This document shows, piece after piece, positions 39,078 through 48,429 of a stretch of 64,000 nucleotides of DNA. A program made the translations under genes and the position numbers. The stretch covers positions 145,584 through 209,583 of the forward strand of contig VRVR01000036.1 in the NCBI GenBank assembly GCA_009859145.1, read 5' to 3'. The notes beneath the pieces were generated by a model. That model saw only the letters and a program-made list of their open reading frames with translations, was not told the DNA's origin and searched no databases. Every line of letters begins with the position of its first letter. Positions within the stretch are counted from its first letter, which is position 1. Source of the DNA: Andalucia godoyi. Lineage: Eukaryota; Discoba; Jakobea; Jakobida; Andaluciidae.

Positions 39078-39971
39078 CTCTCCCAAGCATAGCAAATAAA
39101 AAATCGTCATGAATTTTTTTCTCTTCTTCTTCTTTTTCTTCAAAAGAAAAACACACCCAGAACATAGCAAAGGGGAACGTGATTCCCCGTCAATTTTTTG
39201 TGCAATGTCTCAACTCGCTGCTTTTGCACGTTGCGTGGTCATCATGACAACGTTCCAGACTCGCTACCCGGGGTCTGCTCGCCTCTCATGGAGCGACATG
39301 TGAGCAGCGCCGGAGGGCAAACATGCGGTCATTACTTGATGATTGTCCTAATGGATCTAAATGGGGATTATAAATATAGCAGTGTGTTCCGTCAACTTCC
39401 GAGCCACGCCTTTCCCCACCAGCCTTCAACGCCGGCAGACCGATCTATTATTGAGCACTGCTCTTCCCCTAAACTCGCCGAAATGGCATAATGATTCCGC
39501 CGATTTGCCTGCATGCAGATGCATTTCAGTTTCTAGTAGTACCTCCGCATTCATTTGAACCCACCGTTGCCTGTTTAAGATTTTCCCGTCGCTTTCACGA
39601 AAGACTTCTGGTTCCACTGTCGACGCACGACCGATGGCTCGGCGAGTAACAGAATGCACTACATCTCCGGCCGTTTCACGGACACGTCGTTGTTTGCAGC
39701 TTGCAAAAGCCCGGTAGCGTGTGGAACGGATACCGGTTCATTGTGCAGAATACCGTTTTCCTGCCGAAGAAAGTTATGGTGCAAGCTGGCGCACCCTCTT
39801 GCACTGGAGGTGGGAAAAAAGCCTATTTTTATCTGTAGATGTCCTGGTTGGTTGGTACGACTTCTAATGTGTTGTTCGCTTTCATGCATAGCATTCTTAT
39901 CCGCCGTTCGAAAAACAACATTTCTGTTCCCTGCTTTCCCAGAGCAAAAGGGTGGATTTGTTTGGACGGTA
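39078..39971. other. Spacer between the paralogues
   Basis: About 890 bp. The last 318 bp form an in-frame open extension of paralogue B from ATG 39654, Cys-rich with a hydrophobic patch (LVRLLMCCSLSCIAFL). It has no counterpart in paralogue A, so I treat it as upstream sequence or a possible unspliced leader. Confidence 0.45.
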
Positions 39972-40955
39972 ATGTTTGAAGTCATTGAAAACACAGAGCT
40001 GTTTTCCGGAAGCTTGCGGTTGGCTGCAAAGGTGGACATTCGTTCCGGCCGAACATCATTTCGTGAATGGACGAGTAAAACCAATACAGACCGTGTGCTG
40101 TTCCGGACTGCTGTTTACACACTTCGTGCACAAATATCCGTGCAGCAGAACGGCTGCCAGACGGCTCCACATGCCGATCGACCATTTGGGTTGCTGATGT
40201 GTGCCATGAACATGCGTGTGCGTCTGAAGGTCGACGTAATTGACAGCGATACCGGTTGCATAGTCCCCAGTGCTATCGAACACCGCGGCGGTCGCACAGC
40301 TCAGATAGAATCCGTCTTCCAGCCCTCATCCTTTCCTTTTGGCCCCATGGTCGGAGAAACGGCCCCGTTTTCGTTCGGAAAGCTGTACTCTCATCTTTCT
40401 CGAAGATCCCCGCATCAGCGGTTTCGACTTTGCATCAGCGCGTTCTGCGAAGTTCCTTCGTGCTATGTGGATGTGCATACTCTGCATCATCAGGAGCCAA
40501 GCTTTCGCTTCGCCGCGGATTCGCCGACGTCTTCCGACGCAAAGGGCTCATCTCTCGGTGGCTGTTACCAGGATGTGCATTTATTCAGTGCACTCTCTCC
40601 TCAGTTTGCGGTGAAATCGAAGAAGCCAGTTCGTGTCTTCTCCTTTCCACCGAGTGCCGCTCTCGATAGTGGGCTAGAGCATTCTTGTAGATCGATCGGC
40701 ACACTTAGAGCGTACTCGAGCCCCCTGTCGAACTGTCATTCCCTCGAAGAACTGATCGCTTCCCCTGCTGCTGCGCCGATTTCCGCATGCAGCGAAACGG
40801 CGATCGAGACTTGCAACTTCAAGCTTTCGGATCAGTTTTTGTCAGAATTTTGGGCAGAGGACTGGGGAAACTGTCAGTCGCTCCTTCGGTTCGTCGATCT
40901 TGCCATACTCCCCACCGTTGGTTCTGCTACTGCAATGTTGGCGAATAACTCGTAA
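39972..40955 (+). CDS. Tandem paralogue B of an unknown protein family
   Basis: 327 residues from ATG 39972, chosen because MFEVIENT aligns with the first residues of paralogue A (MFDVIVNP). It carries the same blocks: KVDIRSGRTSFREWT, FRTAVYTLRAQ, VIDSDTG..VPSAIEHRGGRT, the GETAPFSFGKLYSHLSRR core and a closing KLSDQFLSEFWAEDW. The C-terminal linker is longer than in A by about 50 residues. If the ATG at 39654 is used the protein would be 433 residues. The pair is head to tail, which with the sequence similarity shows a local duplication. Confidence 0.74.
   Translation: MFEVIENTELFSGSLRLAAKVDIRSGRTSFREWTSKTNTDRVLFRTAVYTLRAQISVQQNGCQTAPHADRPFGLLMCAMNMRVRLKVDVIDSDTGCIVPSAIEHRGGRTAQIESVFQPSSFPFGPMVGETAPFSFGKLYSHLSRRSPHQRFRLCISAFCEVPSCYVDVHTLHHQEPSFRFAADSPTSSDAKGSSLGGCYQDVHLFSALSPQFAVKSKKPVRVFSFPPSAALDSGLEHSCRSIGTLRAYSSPLSNCHSLEELIASPAAAPISACSETAIETCNFKLSDQFLSEFWAEDWGNCQSLLRFVDLAILPTVGSATAMLANNS
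40353..40456 (+). repeat. Near-identical tract in paralogue B
   Basis: Partner of 38619-38722 (99 of 104 bases shared), in phase with the reading frame of both genes. Confidence 0.93.
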
Positions 40956-41176
40956 AGAGAAAATAAATTTAAGAAAAAGAAAGAGCTTGTTTTTGTTTTT
41001 GTATTTGTATTTTTGTTGCTGCTCGGAAGTACTTCCGGTGGTACTGTACTTTTACTCTTTGGTCTTGCGTTCATTTTGAGCTGTCGCCATTTCTCCTCGC
41101 CAGACAGTCGAGCGAGAATTTTAAAAAATCGGATGAATAAGCAAATTTTGTACAAGTGGGCGCTGACCGGAACGAT

Positions 41177-43036
41177 TTACACGTTGGAAAGCACCAGTTT
41201 GGCGACGGAAATGTACCATGACGCATTTCCGATTCCAACGATTTGGACAAGAAGATCAGGGTCGCCGCCGCAAACAGCAAGCAACGTTTCTGCAATGGCG
41301 GTTTTGATCTGAATGTCGTGATGGCAAAACAATGGTTTCCACACTTCTGGGTCAGTTGGACAGCGATCGAGAACCATCGACTGGCCCTCCTCCCAATTCT
41401 CAACCTGACTCTTGATCGCGTAGATCACAGAAGTCAGCCGCAGTTTGTCCTGCTGCGATTCGGCCTTTACAATGGCTTGTGTTCGTGGATCAAGGTAGAA
41501 CTGGAATCTCTCCATCAAATAATCCAATATAGGTGCAGAGTAGCAGCCAAGGACCACTAGTAGCCGCTCGATATGGTCCCGTTCTTTACCCTGAGAAACC
41601 GTAATGTACGTTTCGACGAGCGTCTGCAGAGCAGGAAAGCAGGACTTGTGTTTGAGATCCTCACTCATCACCGAGAGGTGATGTGCCCAACCATAAAGCG
41701 CTTTGAAAACATTTTCACGCACGGCAGAGGGCCAGGTGAGGTAGCAGGTCTGGTCAAGGGTATGGCAGTTTGTGGAGGCAAGCGCCACAAGGGACTCCAC
41801 AACTTTGAGATCCAGCCCGAACTCGGTGGCGTACAAGAACAGCAGTGACGACGCCACTGTCCATCTCCGGTTTCGGTCCGAGTCTGTTTCGTCGGAGACC
41901 GTGCGGACCATGTCCTCGTGGACCTGCGTATCGTCCACAGAGCTAAAGCCCTTCTTCAACGGAGAGCTTCGCGGAGAGTCGTTGGAGCCGTGTCGAGACG
42001 TAGCTGGCGAGATCACTGGACTCCTATGCACTTTTGGCCGCAAAAACTCACCATCCCCGTCCTCCCCGTCTTCCAGCATGACCAATTCATCGCTATCCGC
42101 CTCGGCATCACCGTCGTCATCATCTTCTTCACAGACTTTGGAGTGACCACGGCTATCGTTGTTTCTATTCTTATCCCCATCCCTCTCCTTCTGCGTATTG
42201 CAATCATCACCACCGTTACCACAACCATTACCATTGTTGCAGTTGTTGCAATCGCTCTTTCCAGAGCACCTGTTCCGCTCATTACGAACACCATTCCCAC
42301 TCCCACTCCCACTCCCATTGCCACTGCCACTCCGACTCCGATTCCGACTACTGCTACTGCTACTGCTACTGCTGGAGTTGCTGCTAGTCCGAGCACTTGT
42401 CTCATGAAGTGAATCATCACCTCTTCCTCTTATCGAGCTTTCTGCCCCAAAGAACAAAGCCGAGGAAGCCAGAGGGAGTGAGTTTCGAGGGAACTGAAGT
42501 GGCAGAGGCAGGCTTCCAGGCAGACTGTTCCTTTGCAAGACCGGGGAAGACGAAAGCCGTGCGATTGAAGGCGGCGGGGGCGACGAAACGACACTGAATT
42601 TCGACGCATCGACGTACGGACTCATCATATCCAAAGCAAGAAGCACGAGTTTTGGGTATTTTTCAAGTTCGCGAATGAGATCATTTGACAAAATGCATGC
42701 ATTCACGATCAACGCGCCAGCCTCGGCGAAAAACGCGAGTGGATTCTGAAGGAGCAAATGACAAAACCGGTGTAATATAGGCTTATTCTGCACGAGAAAC
42801 ATCGGGAAGTACCGTGCAATGATCCGGAATGACTTTGAAAAGGTTCTTGGGTGCTGCGAAGCGTGCGTTGAAAGAAACTGCAAAAGCATGCTTGCGTCCC
42901 GCACTGGCCAACTTGCCACAAACTGGATCGAAGCAGGATTTGCATCATACAGAGCATTAAACGACTCGAGAGACTCCATGCACCGATCATGGCCCAAATC
43001 ATGAAGAAGTTTCGCGGGCTGCATGGACATTTCCAT
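41177..43036 (-). CDS. Helical protein with central low-complexity region, unknown
   Basis: 619 residues. The N-terminal part (1-145) and the C-terminal part (about 390-619) are alpha-helical and leucine-rich, and could be ARM/HEAT-type solenoids (for example ALQTLVETYITVSQG, ERLLVVLGCYSAPILDYLMER). They are separated by a Ser/Gly/Asn-rich disordered region with Asn-Gly-Cys and Asp/Glu runs encoded by microsatellite DNA near 42085-42390. No signal peptide. No family recognised. It converges on paralogue B with a 221 bp spacer containing an AATAAA-like sequence. Confidence 0.68.
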   Translation of the reverse strand: MEMSMQPAKLLHDLGHDRCMESLESFNALYDANPASIQFVASWPVRDASMLLQFLSTHASQHPRTFSKSFRIIARYFPMFLVQNKPILHRFCHLLLQNPLAFFAEAGALIVNACILSNDLIRELEKYPKLVLLALDMMSPYVDASKFSVVSSPPPPSIARLSSSPVLQRNSLPGSLPLPLQFPRNSLPLASSALFFGAESSIRGRGDDSLHETSARTSSNSSSSSSSSSSRNRSRSGSGNGSGSGSGNGVRNERNRCSGKSDCNNCNNGNGCGNGGDDCNTQKERDGDKNRNNDSRGHSKVCEEDDDDGDAEADSDELVMLEDGEDGDGEFLRPKVHRSPVISPATSRHGSNDSPRSSPLKKGFSSVDDTQVHEDMVRTVSDETDSDRNRRWTVASSLLFLYATEFGLDLKVVESLVALASTNCHTLDQTCYLTWPSAVRENVFKALYGWAHHLSVMSEDLKHKSCFPALQTLVETYITVSQGKERDHIERLLVVLGCYSAPILDYLMERFQFYLDPRTQAIVKAESQQDKLRLTSVIYAIKSQVENWEEGQSMVLDRCPTDPEVWKPLFCHHDIQIKTAIAETLLAVCGGDPDLLVQIVGIGNASWYISVAKLVLSNV

Positions 43037-43327
43037 CCCTTTTGTTTCTCCCCTTTAGCAATGTGCACAAATCAATACAATCAAACTAAATTTGCATACT
43101 TTAAATCTGTGGAGTCCGAAACAAAGAAAACCAAGGAAAAAAGAAGGTCTGTTTTCCGAAAGAAAACCAAAACCAAAACCAAAACCAGAATGAAAATGAA
43201 AATGAAAATTAAAATGAAAATACGGATGCTTCAGACCGCTGGAGACAACGCTTACGAGAGGGTCGAGAGTGAACTTGAAAAAGAGAGTGGTTGCAGCAGA
43301 GTGCAAACGTTTACAGGGTTTATTTTT
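43037..43327. repeat. Spacer with (AACCAA)n and (AAAATG)n repeats
   Basis: 291 bp between two minus-strand genes; hexanucleotide arrays lie at about 43163-43222. No gene is seen. Confidence 0.8.
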
Positions 43328-45037
43328 TTACAGCTCAAAGGTTTCGGTGTGGACATCGAAATGGACTGATTCAAAAGGAGGGATTCCGATCCCCGAGAGA
43401 GCGACGGAGGATGAACGAACGGAGCTGAGCATTGCGAACGGTCCACACGCCAAGACAGCCACACGAACTGTCTCCGTTCCGTTCTTGTTCGGGTCGGATG
43501 GTGCAGGATCTGCAATTGCGGTTCGCGCGGCATTCTTCAGTACTTCAGGAATCGCAAGTCGACCTGGGCCTACATGGACTTCGATATCCACGCCAACTTT
43601 TTTTGCTATGAGCGTCTGAAGCTTGTCCATCTCTTCCTTTGCGATCTCCGATGTCCTCGTGAACTGCAGTCGGACTCGGAGAATTGCAGGCAGCGACCAG
43701 CGCAATGCATGATCATTTGCAACTTGGCTGGCTGCATTCGAGGACTTCCGGGGCCCAGGCAATGCAAGCTGCTCCAACACGGAGATTGCGAATGGGACTT
43801 CGCGGCCTTGCAACGACCAGCAGAGGTTGACGACCACCGGTGACGCAGTCGCGGTTTCACTCTTTTCCACATCCATGTCAAAGTTTGTTGTCGTCACTGC
43901 CGTCGATGTTGGTGACACTGGTGACGCAGGCGACGATGACGACGACTGTGCGTTGTCGTACTTGTGAGTGTTCGATGCAACGATCCAGTTCCAGAAGCTG
44001 AGCATTGGGGTGATTCCCACACCACCGGCAATGAGGGAAAAATTGGTGTACCTCGCGAGATCAAGAGCCGAGGATCCAAACGGGCCGTCGACCGCGACCT
44101 TTGGTCCTTCGCCGCGGGCATTGACTTCAAGCTTGGTCATATATTGCGTATACTGGCCGAACTCCCGGATGAAAAACCCAAGGATGATAGCACTGCTGCC
44201 CCCCTTTCGATGGGCGCTCTGTTCCTGATCAAAATTCGGCTGCTCCAGAGGCCTCGTGTAGGCAATTGAGAAAGGGTGCATTTGCGACCACTTCAGCGAC
44301 GGCACGTACAGATACACGTACTGCCCCGGCTCTGCATATGCATTTCCAGCATTCTGCACCAAGATTTCCCACTTGACAACCCGCTGTCCTGGCTTTCCAG
44401 AGACAACGGTCGCGGAAAGAATCGTTGCATTTCGTCGAACTCCAACGAAGATCCGCGCAACCCAGTCTGCAGCGTACAGAATCACAGGAACGATGCACCG
44501 CAAAATCAGCCCACCTGCATCTTCATGAAGAATCGCAAAGATGTACGCAATAGGAGCCAAGACGTAGTGTGACTTCATGAATCCTTCATATAAATTTCGT
44601 CGAATCCAGGCCAACGACGTGAGGAACAGCATGAGAAACGCAGTCATCGCAATCAGTCCGGCTACGTTGGAAAACTGATTCATGTCGTTCCCAAAGACCA
44701 GGAAGAAGAAATGGATCACAGTGAGGATAACTGTCGCATATGAGATCCATCTGTGGAACTTAATCGCTCGTTCAAAGGGAACGTTCAGAATAACGAGAAG
44801 CGGCGAAACTCGCTTGGTGACCGGAATAAGCAAGAATGCCATGTTCCACTGGATGGGCCCACCCGTCGAGCGTCCTCCGTCGCCGCGACGAAGCGACTGA
44901 GCACACAACGCAAGCTCAACGCCGATAAACGCCAGCAGAAACATCACGTCACCAAAAGACACATTCGGGAATATTGCATGGATTGGCTTGTGCATCCTGC
45001 GCAACACAGGATACAACACTCGAGGAATCAAGTGCAT
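43328..45037 (-). CDS. Ferric reductase/NADPH oxidase family flavocytochrome
   Basis: 569 residues. Six or so membrane helices in the first 200 residues carry two bis-histidine haem pairs: His95/His109 and His157/His171, each 14 apart. The cytosolic part has an FAD-binding motif HPFSIA (254-259), an NADPH-binding GGVGITPM (338-345) and a CGPFAML motif (531-537). It would move electrons from NADPH through FAD and two haems to Fe3+ or O2 across the plasma or vacuolar membrane. A Ser/Thr/Ala-rich loop (about 363-400) interrupts the NADPH domain, as in NOX enzymes. No EF-hands. The C-terminus (TFEL) lacks the final aromatic residue of classical NOX proteins. Ferric reductase and oxidase cannot be separated from sequence. 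Confidence 0.9.
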   Translation of the reverse strand: MHLIPRVLYPVLRRMHKPIHAIFPNVSFGDVMFLLAFIGVELALCAQSLRRGDGGRSTGGPIQWNMAFLLIPVTKRVSPLLVILNVPFERAIKFHRWISYATVILTVIHFFFLVFGNDMNQFSNVAGLIAMTAFLMLFLTSLAWIRRNLYEGFMKSHYVLAPIAYIFAILHEDAGGLILRCIVPVILYAADWVARIFVGVRRNATILSATVVSGKPGQRVVKWEILVQNAGNAYAEPGQYVYLYVPSLKWSQMHPFSIAYTRPLEQPNFDQEQSAHRKGGSSAIILGFFIREFGQYTQYMTKLEVNARGEGPKVAVDGPFGSSALDLARYTNFSLIAGGVGITPMLSFWNWIVASNTHKYDNAQSSSSSPASPVSPTSTAVTTTNFDMDVEKSETATASPVVVNLCWSLQGREVPFAISVLEQLALPGPRKSSNAASQVANDHALRWSLPAILRVRLQFTRTSEIAKEEMDKLQTLIAKKVGVDIEVHVGPGRLAIPEVLKNAARTAIADPAPSDPNKNGTETVRVAVLACGPFAMLSSVRSSSVALSGIGIPPFESVHFDVHTETFEL

Positions 45038-45516
45038 CGTTTTTTCTTCGGTGCCAAAAGTCTACCTTGTACTTCAAACTTCTTTCCTTTTTAAATTATA
45101 TTAATCACAAACTCAAAACCCCGTCGGTCTTCCCTCCTTTTCTCTGTCTTCTTTAACATAGACGTTGCGCTTATTTTGCAATTTTTAAAGGCTGCTCATT
45201 TAGTGCGTCGGAGAATTTAGGCTGGAGCGGGTATTTTTTCTTCTATTTTTGTCCAGATCTGGTGTTTCTGAAAAGTCGTGTCTGCTCGTATTGAAGCTGC
45301 AAAGAGCTACGACGTCGCATCACGGAAAAGAGGAGCTCCGCCCCGATTTTGGTCGTAGGCTTTCTCAGTTTAGAGACTGCTTCACGTTATCTAGCTCTTT
45401 CTTTTTTCCCCCCTCATTTTATTTTCAAAGTCACCGTAACAGGTCACGCGCCTCGCGTTTTTTGCATAGAGTTCATCATCATCATCATCATCATCAACAA
45501 CAACAACAACAACAAT

Positions 45517-45554
<38 letters not shown>

Positions 45555-45561
45555 TAACATC

Positions 45562-45609
<48 letters not shown>

Positions 45610-45667
45610 AATAATAATAATAATAACAACAACAACAATAGTCTAATAGTAATTGTAGAAATTGGAA
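45038..45667. other. Divergent intergenic region
   Basis: 630 bp between head-to-head genes. The half next to the SERAC1-like gene is occupied by the CAA array (separate entry). A T-rich stretch covers 45395-45430. No gene is seen; promoter role inferred. Confidence 0.5.
45474..45642. repeat. (CAT)n-(CAA)n microsatellite
   Basis: About 165 bp of CAT then CAA/AAT triplets, ending about 25 bp before the ATG of the SERAC1-like gene, so probably within its 5' UTR. Confidence 0.95.
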
Positions 45668-48217
45668 ATGGCAGATCTCGTTGTTCAGCCGCAGGTAAGC
45701 TTGGTCAAAGGCGATTTTAACAGGTTCCTGTCGTTTGTTGGATATCGATATCAGCTCGCGAACGCAGATTATGATCTCCGATCTCCATTTGTATCCGAGT
45801 TTGGTCTGATGCTCCAGACGCAGCAAGGTTTGCTTGCGAAAAACCCTATTCGAATCGCCATTTCGGAAAATTTGGATCCTTCAGACGATGCAGAATGCAT
45901 TGTCCTTGCACATGGAGTAACCGGGACACTGTCCTTTGTGAGGCGCGTCGTGAAATCCCTCGAGGAAAACGTGTTCCAGTTCCTGTGCAACAATCCACGG
46001 TATATTGGACTTGAAAACAGCACCGCGGACTCTTTTTCGAAGCCCGTGGTTCGACGGGCATTCTGCGCACTCGCGAAGACGCAATCGCCTATTGTGCGAG
46101 CTTTGGTGATCAACGCATTGGAGCTTGGACTGCGTGTTCGGCAGAATGTGCGGGACATTCCGAGATCTCTGGGAGACATTCAGGTTCCGAATCCTCTGGA
46201 TGTGCATGTTTCACTGCTTGGACAGCACGCAGGCGCTGAGTCCTTCGGCTGCGTGGCGCCGTCCATGTGGAGCGTTGATATAGTTTTGATTCACAGCTTG
46301 CATGGCCCAGCGGAATTCGTGTTTGGGCCTCTTCCCGAAGGCATACTGGATACCACCACCTCAGCAGCATTCGAGAGCATTGGTGATGGTGTTTCATCTG
46401 CATCATTATCGCGGACTTGGCCGACAATGCTTCCCTACTGCATCCACACCGCAGATCCGTCCACCATGCCACCTCCGACTGCGTTTCGTGTGATTAATCT
46501 CCGTCATAACGTCGATGTGTTCACAAAGATGAATTCAACGATGCGCCAGTGCCTGGACGACTTTGCGAGCATACTGACGTCTTGCAAGGTCGGCGAGCAG
46601 AATCGCACCGTCTTGTTTGTGGCGCATCATATCGGCGGCATCTTGCTCAAGCAGGTCTTGCCGCGATGGGAAAATGCAAAGAACACAGGTGGAATCGTCT
46701 TTCTGGATGTTCCACATTTCGGCTTGCCAATCACGCTTACGTCTCTCAGTTTCGTCAATGCAAATGCTGCCGACTTGCTGAACAACCGAGAACAACTGCA
46801 AAAGATTGACTCGCATTTTAAGGAGTTCGTTGCTGGCCACCAACGGTCGATTGGAAGCCTTCCGGAAAACACGCTGCCTGTTCTCGATTGCGTCACTCGC
46901 CCTCCGATTCTGCCCAGTTCGCAGACGACTTCAGCACTCGATGACGGTGGGGCAGCCTCCTCGGTCGAGACTCCAAGCAGTGCTTGGTATGCAGGCAGCC
47001 AACGGAACTTCACGGTCTCCACGCAGCACCTCGCATTGATGAAGGACCATCTCGTCGCGTGCTTGCGTGCATCGGGAGCAGCGCACTTGATGAAACTGCA
47101 ACTTGACGAATTGGCTGCACTCGTCTTGCAGAAGAGTCCTCCGGTCCCGCAGCCGTCCAGCGAACCTGAAATGTGGTCGATTGTTCCGGATGAAAGCTGG
47201 AGAGCTGTCTCGGCACTCGTGATCTTCGCGCGCCGGGACCAGCACGAAGCTTTCCAAACAATGATCAGCGGACTTTCTATTTCTGACTGTCGCGTTATCC
47301 AAACCCGAGTCAGTCATTTGCCGGCGTTTCTGAAGAGATTGACTTCGCAGTGGGAAGCTATCAAGAACGAGTTCTTGCTTGTGCGTGCGAAAGACTGGCT
47401 CAAAGCCGTCTTCTCTCCGTGGGCGGGCCAACAGCGTGAAACGTCGTTTGACATGTCCTTGTTAGTCCCGGAGCGCCAGCCGAACTTTCTGATCGCGCTG
47501 ATTGGCGACCCAACCGGGAAATTACTGTCGACCTCCGTTTGCCGCAACGTCGTTCGGGCCTTCAAGGACCTCAGCGTACCGATTCACAGCGTGATCCTTC
47601 CTTGTGCAGGGTTTGAGAATGCTGGGCATCAGCTCGAGCTGAAGCGAGTAGTAGATTCTGAGGCCTGCCACTTCCTAACCATGTGTAACCAAGAATCCCC
47701 AGGAGACGTGGTGTTGGAAGGGCTTCGACATTTGCTTCCAAAGTGGCGCTTCCTGCTTTCCGGAGTTGCCTACAGTCTGACAATGACTCTCCAAGAAAAG
47801 TTTGCCAACGAACCCTATCTTGTTTCTTTTCTCTTGGAGCGAAAGTTTTTTCAAAACTGGGTTGCATCCATCTTTGATGATCTTGCGGATGTTGGGATAT
47901 CCGGCCGCATGGTGTGCACATCACGTTTTGAGGATGAAACTCGGCTTTTGATGTTGCATTTACTAGCTTCTCAAGAAGTCGGTGCTCTGTCGTCCAGAAA
48001 AATGCAGTCGATTATGCCACTGCTGGCATGTGAGCTACCTCGATGGATATACAATCATACTCCCGATGCGCTCCGCGACTGCTTGATTCCTCCTGTGCGT
48101 TCTGACGTGGTAAATACGCAAAGAATCACGCAAGCAGAACTCGCGTCGTTTCGACAGAGGATCCGAGAATCTCTTCTCCACGAATTCGACGACCAGAAGC
48201 AGATCCATTCGGAATGA
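45668..48217 (+). CDS. SERAC1-like alpha/beta-hydrolase protein with substituted nucleophile
   Basis: 849 residues from ATG 45668. The central part resembles the SERAC1/lipase-like fold: VDIVLIHSLHGP (about 203-214, oxyanion-hole strand), VLFVAHHIGGILLKQVL (about 315-331, nucleophile elbow) and GGIVFLDVPHFG (about 341-352, normally GIVFLGTPHxG). In active members the elbow reads AHSMGG; here the serine is His321, so ester hydrolysis is unlikely. The N-terminal about 190 residues may be helical repeats, and about 400 C-terminal residues are unassigned. SERAC1 proteins act in phospholipid remodelling at ER-mitochondria contacts; this one may be structural. A CAG/GTAAGC sequence near 45692 looks like a splice donor but no in-frame acceptor was found. 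Confidence 0.66.
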   Translation: MADLVVQPQVSLVKGDFNRFLSFVGYRYQLANADYDLRSPFVSEFGLMLQTQQGLLAKNPIRIAISENLDPSDDAECIVLAHGVTGTLSFVRRVVKSLEENVFQFLCNNPRYIGLENSTADSFSKPVVRRAFCALAKTQSPIVRALVINALELGLRVRQNVRDIPRSLGDIQVPNPLDVHVSLLGQHAGAESFGCVAPSMWSVDIVLIHSLHGPAEFVFGPLPEGILDTTTSAAFESIGDGVSSASLSRTWPTMLPYCIHTADPSTMPPPTAFRVINLRHNVDVFTKMNSTMRQCLDDFASILTSCKVGEQNRTVLFVAHHIGGILLKQVLPRWENAKNTGGIVFLDVPHFGLPITLTSLSFVNANAADLLNNREQLQKIDSHFKEFVAGHQRSIGSLPENTLPVLDCVTRPPILPSSQTTSALDDGGAASSVETPSSAWYAGSQRNFTVSTQHLALMKDHLVACLRASGAAHLMKLQLDELAALVLQKSPPVPQPSSEPEMWSIVPDESWRAVSALVIFARRDQHEAFQTMISGLSISDCRVIQTRVSHLPAFLKRLTSQWEAIKNEFLLVRAKDWLKAVFSPWAGQQRETSFDMSLLVPERQPNFLIALIGDPTGKLLSTSVCRNVVRAFKDLSVPIHSVILPCAGFENAGHQLELKRVVDSEACHFLTMCNQESPGDVVLEGLRHLLPKWRFLLSGVAYSLTMTLQEKFANEPYLVSFLLERKFFQNWVASIFDDLADVGISGRMVCTSRFEDETRLLMLHLLASQEVGALSSRKMQSIMPLLACELPRWIYNHTPDALRDCLIPPVRSDVVNTQRITQAELASFRQRIRESLLHEFDDQKQIHSE

Positions 48218-48395
48218 TGGGGACTTTTTTCGCTTGTGTTTTCTTCTTCTTCTTTTACATCTCATTTTTTTCTCTCTCCCCGCCTCGCCTTCAAAGAAAC
48301 ATCACTGGTCGGGACAGTACCTCTCCTCGCGTCGATGCGTAAACAAGCACTAGGCAATTCTTTCTCGAAGTCTCACAACAGTTGTCATCGTCAAG

Positions 48396-48427
48396 TCGCC
48401 ATCGCCATCGCCATCGCCATTGCCATG
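48396..48427. repeat. (CCATCG)n microsatellite
   Basis: About five hexanucleotide units immediately beyond the stop of cysteine synthase, in the 212 bp spacer between convergent genes. Confidence 0.9.
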
Positions 48428-48429
48428 AC

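Noticed and set aside
45444-45638. Poly-Leu/Asn open frames over the CAA array
   Set aside because: Pure translation of a microsatellite in several frames.
45692-45770. Strong splice-donor-like CAG/GTAAGC at the start of the SERAC1-like gene
   Set aside because: The nearest acceptor-like sites (after TTTTAACAG or GAACGCAG) would break the downstream frame or make a 29-bp intron.
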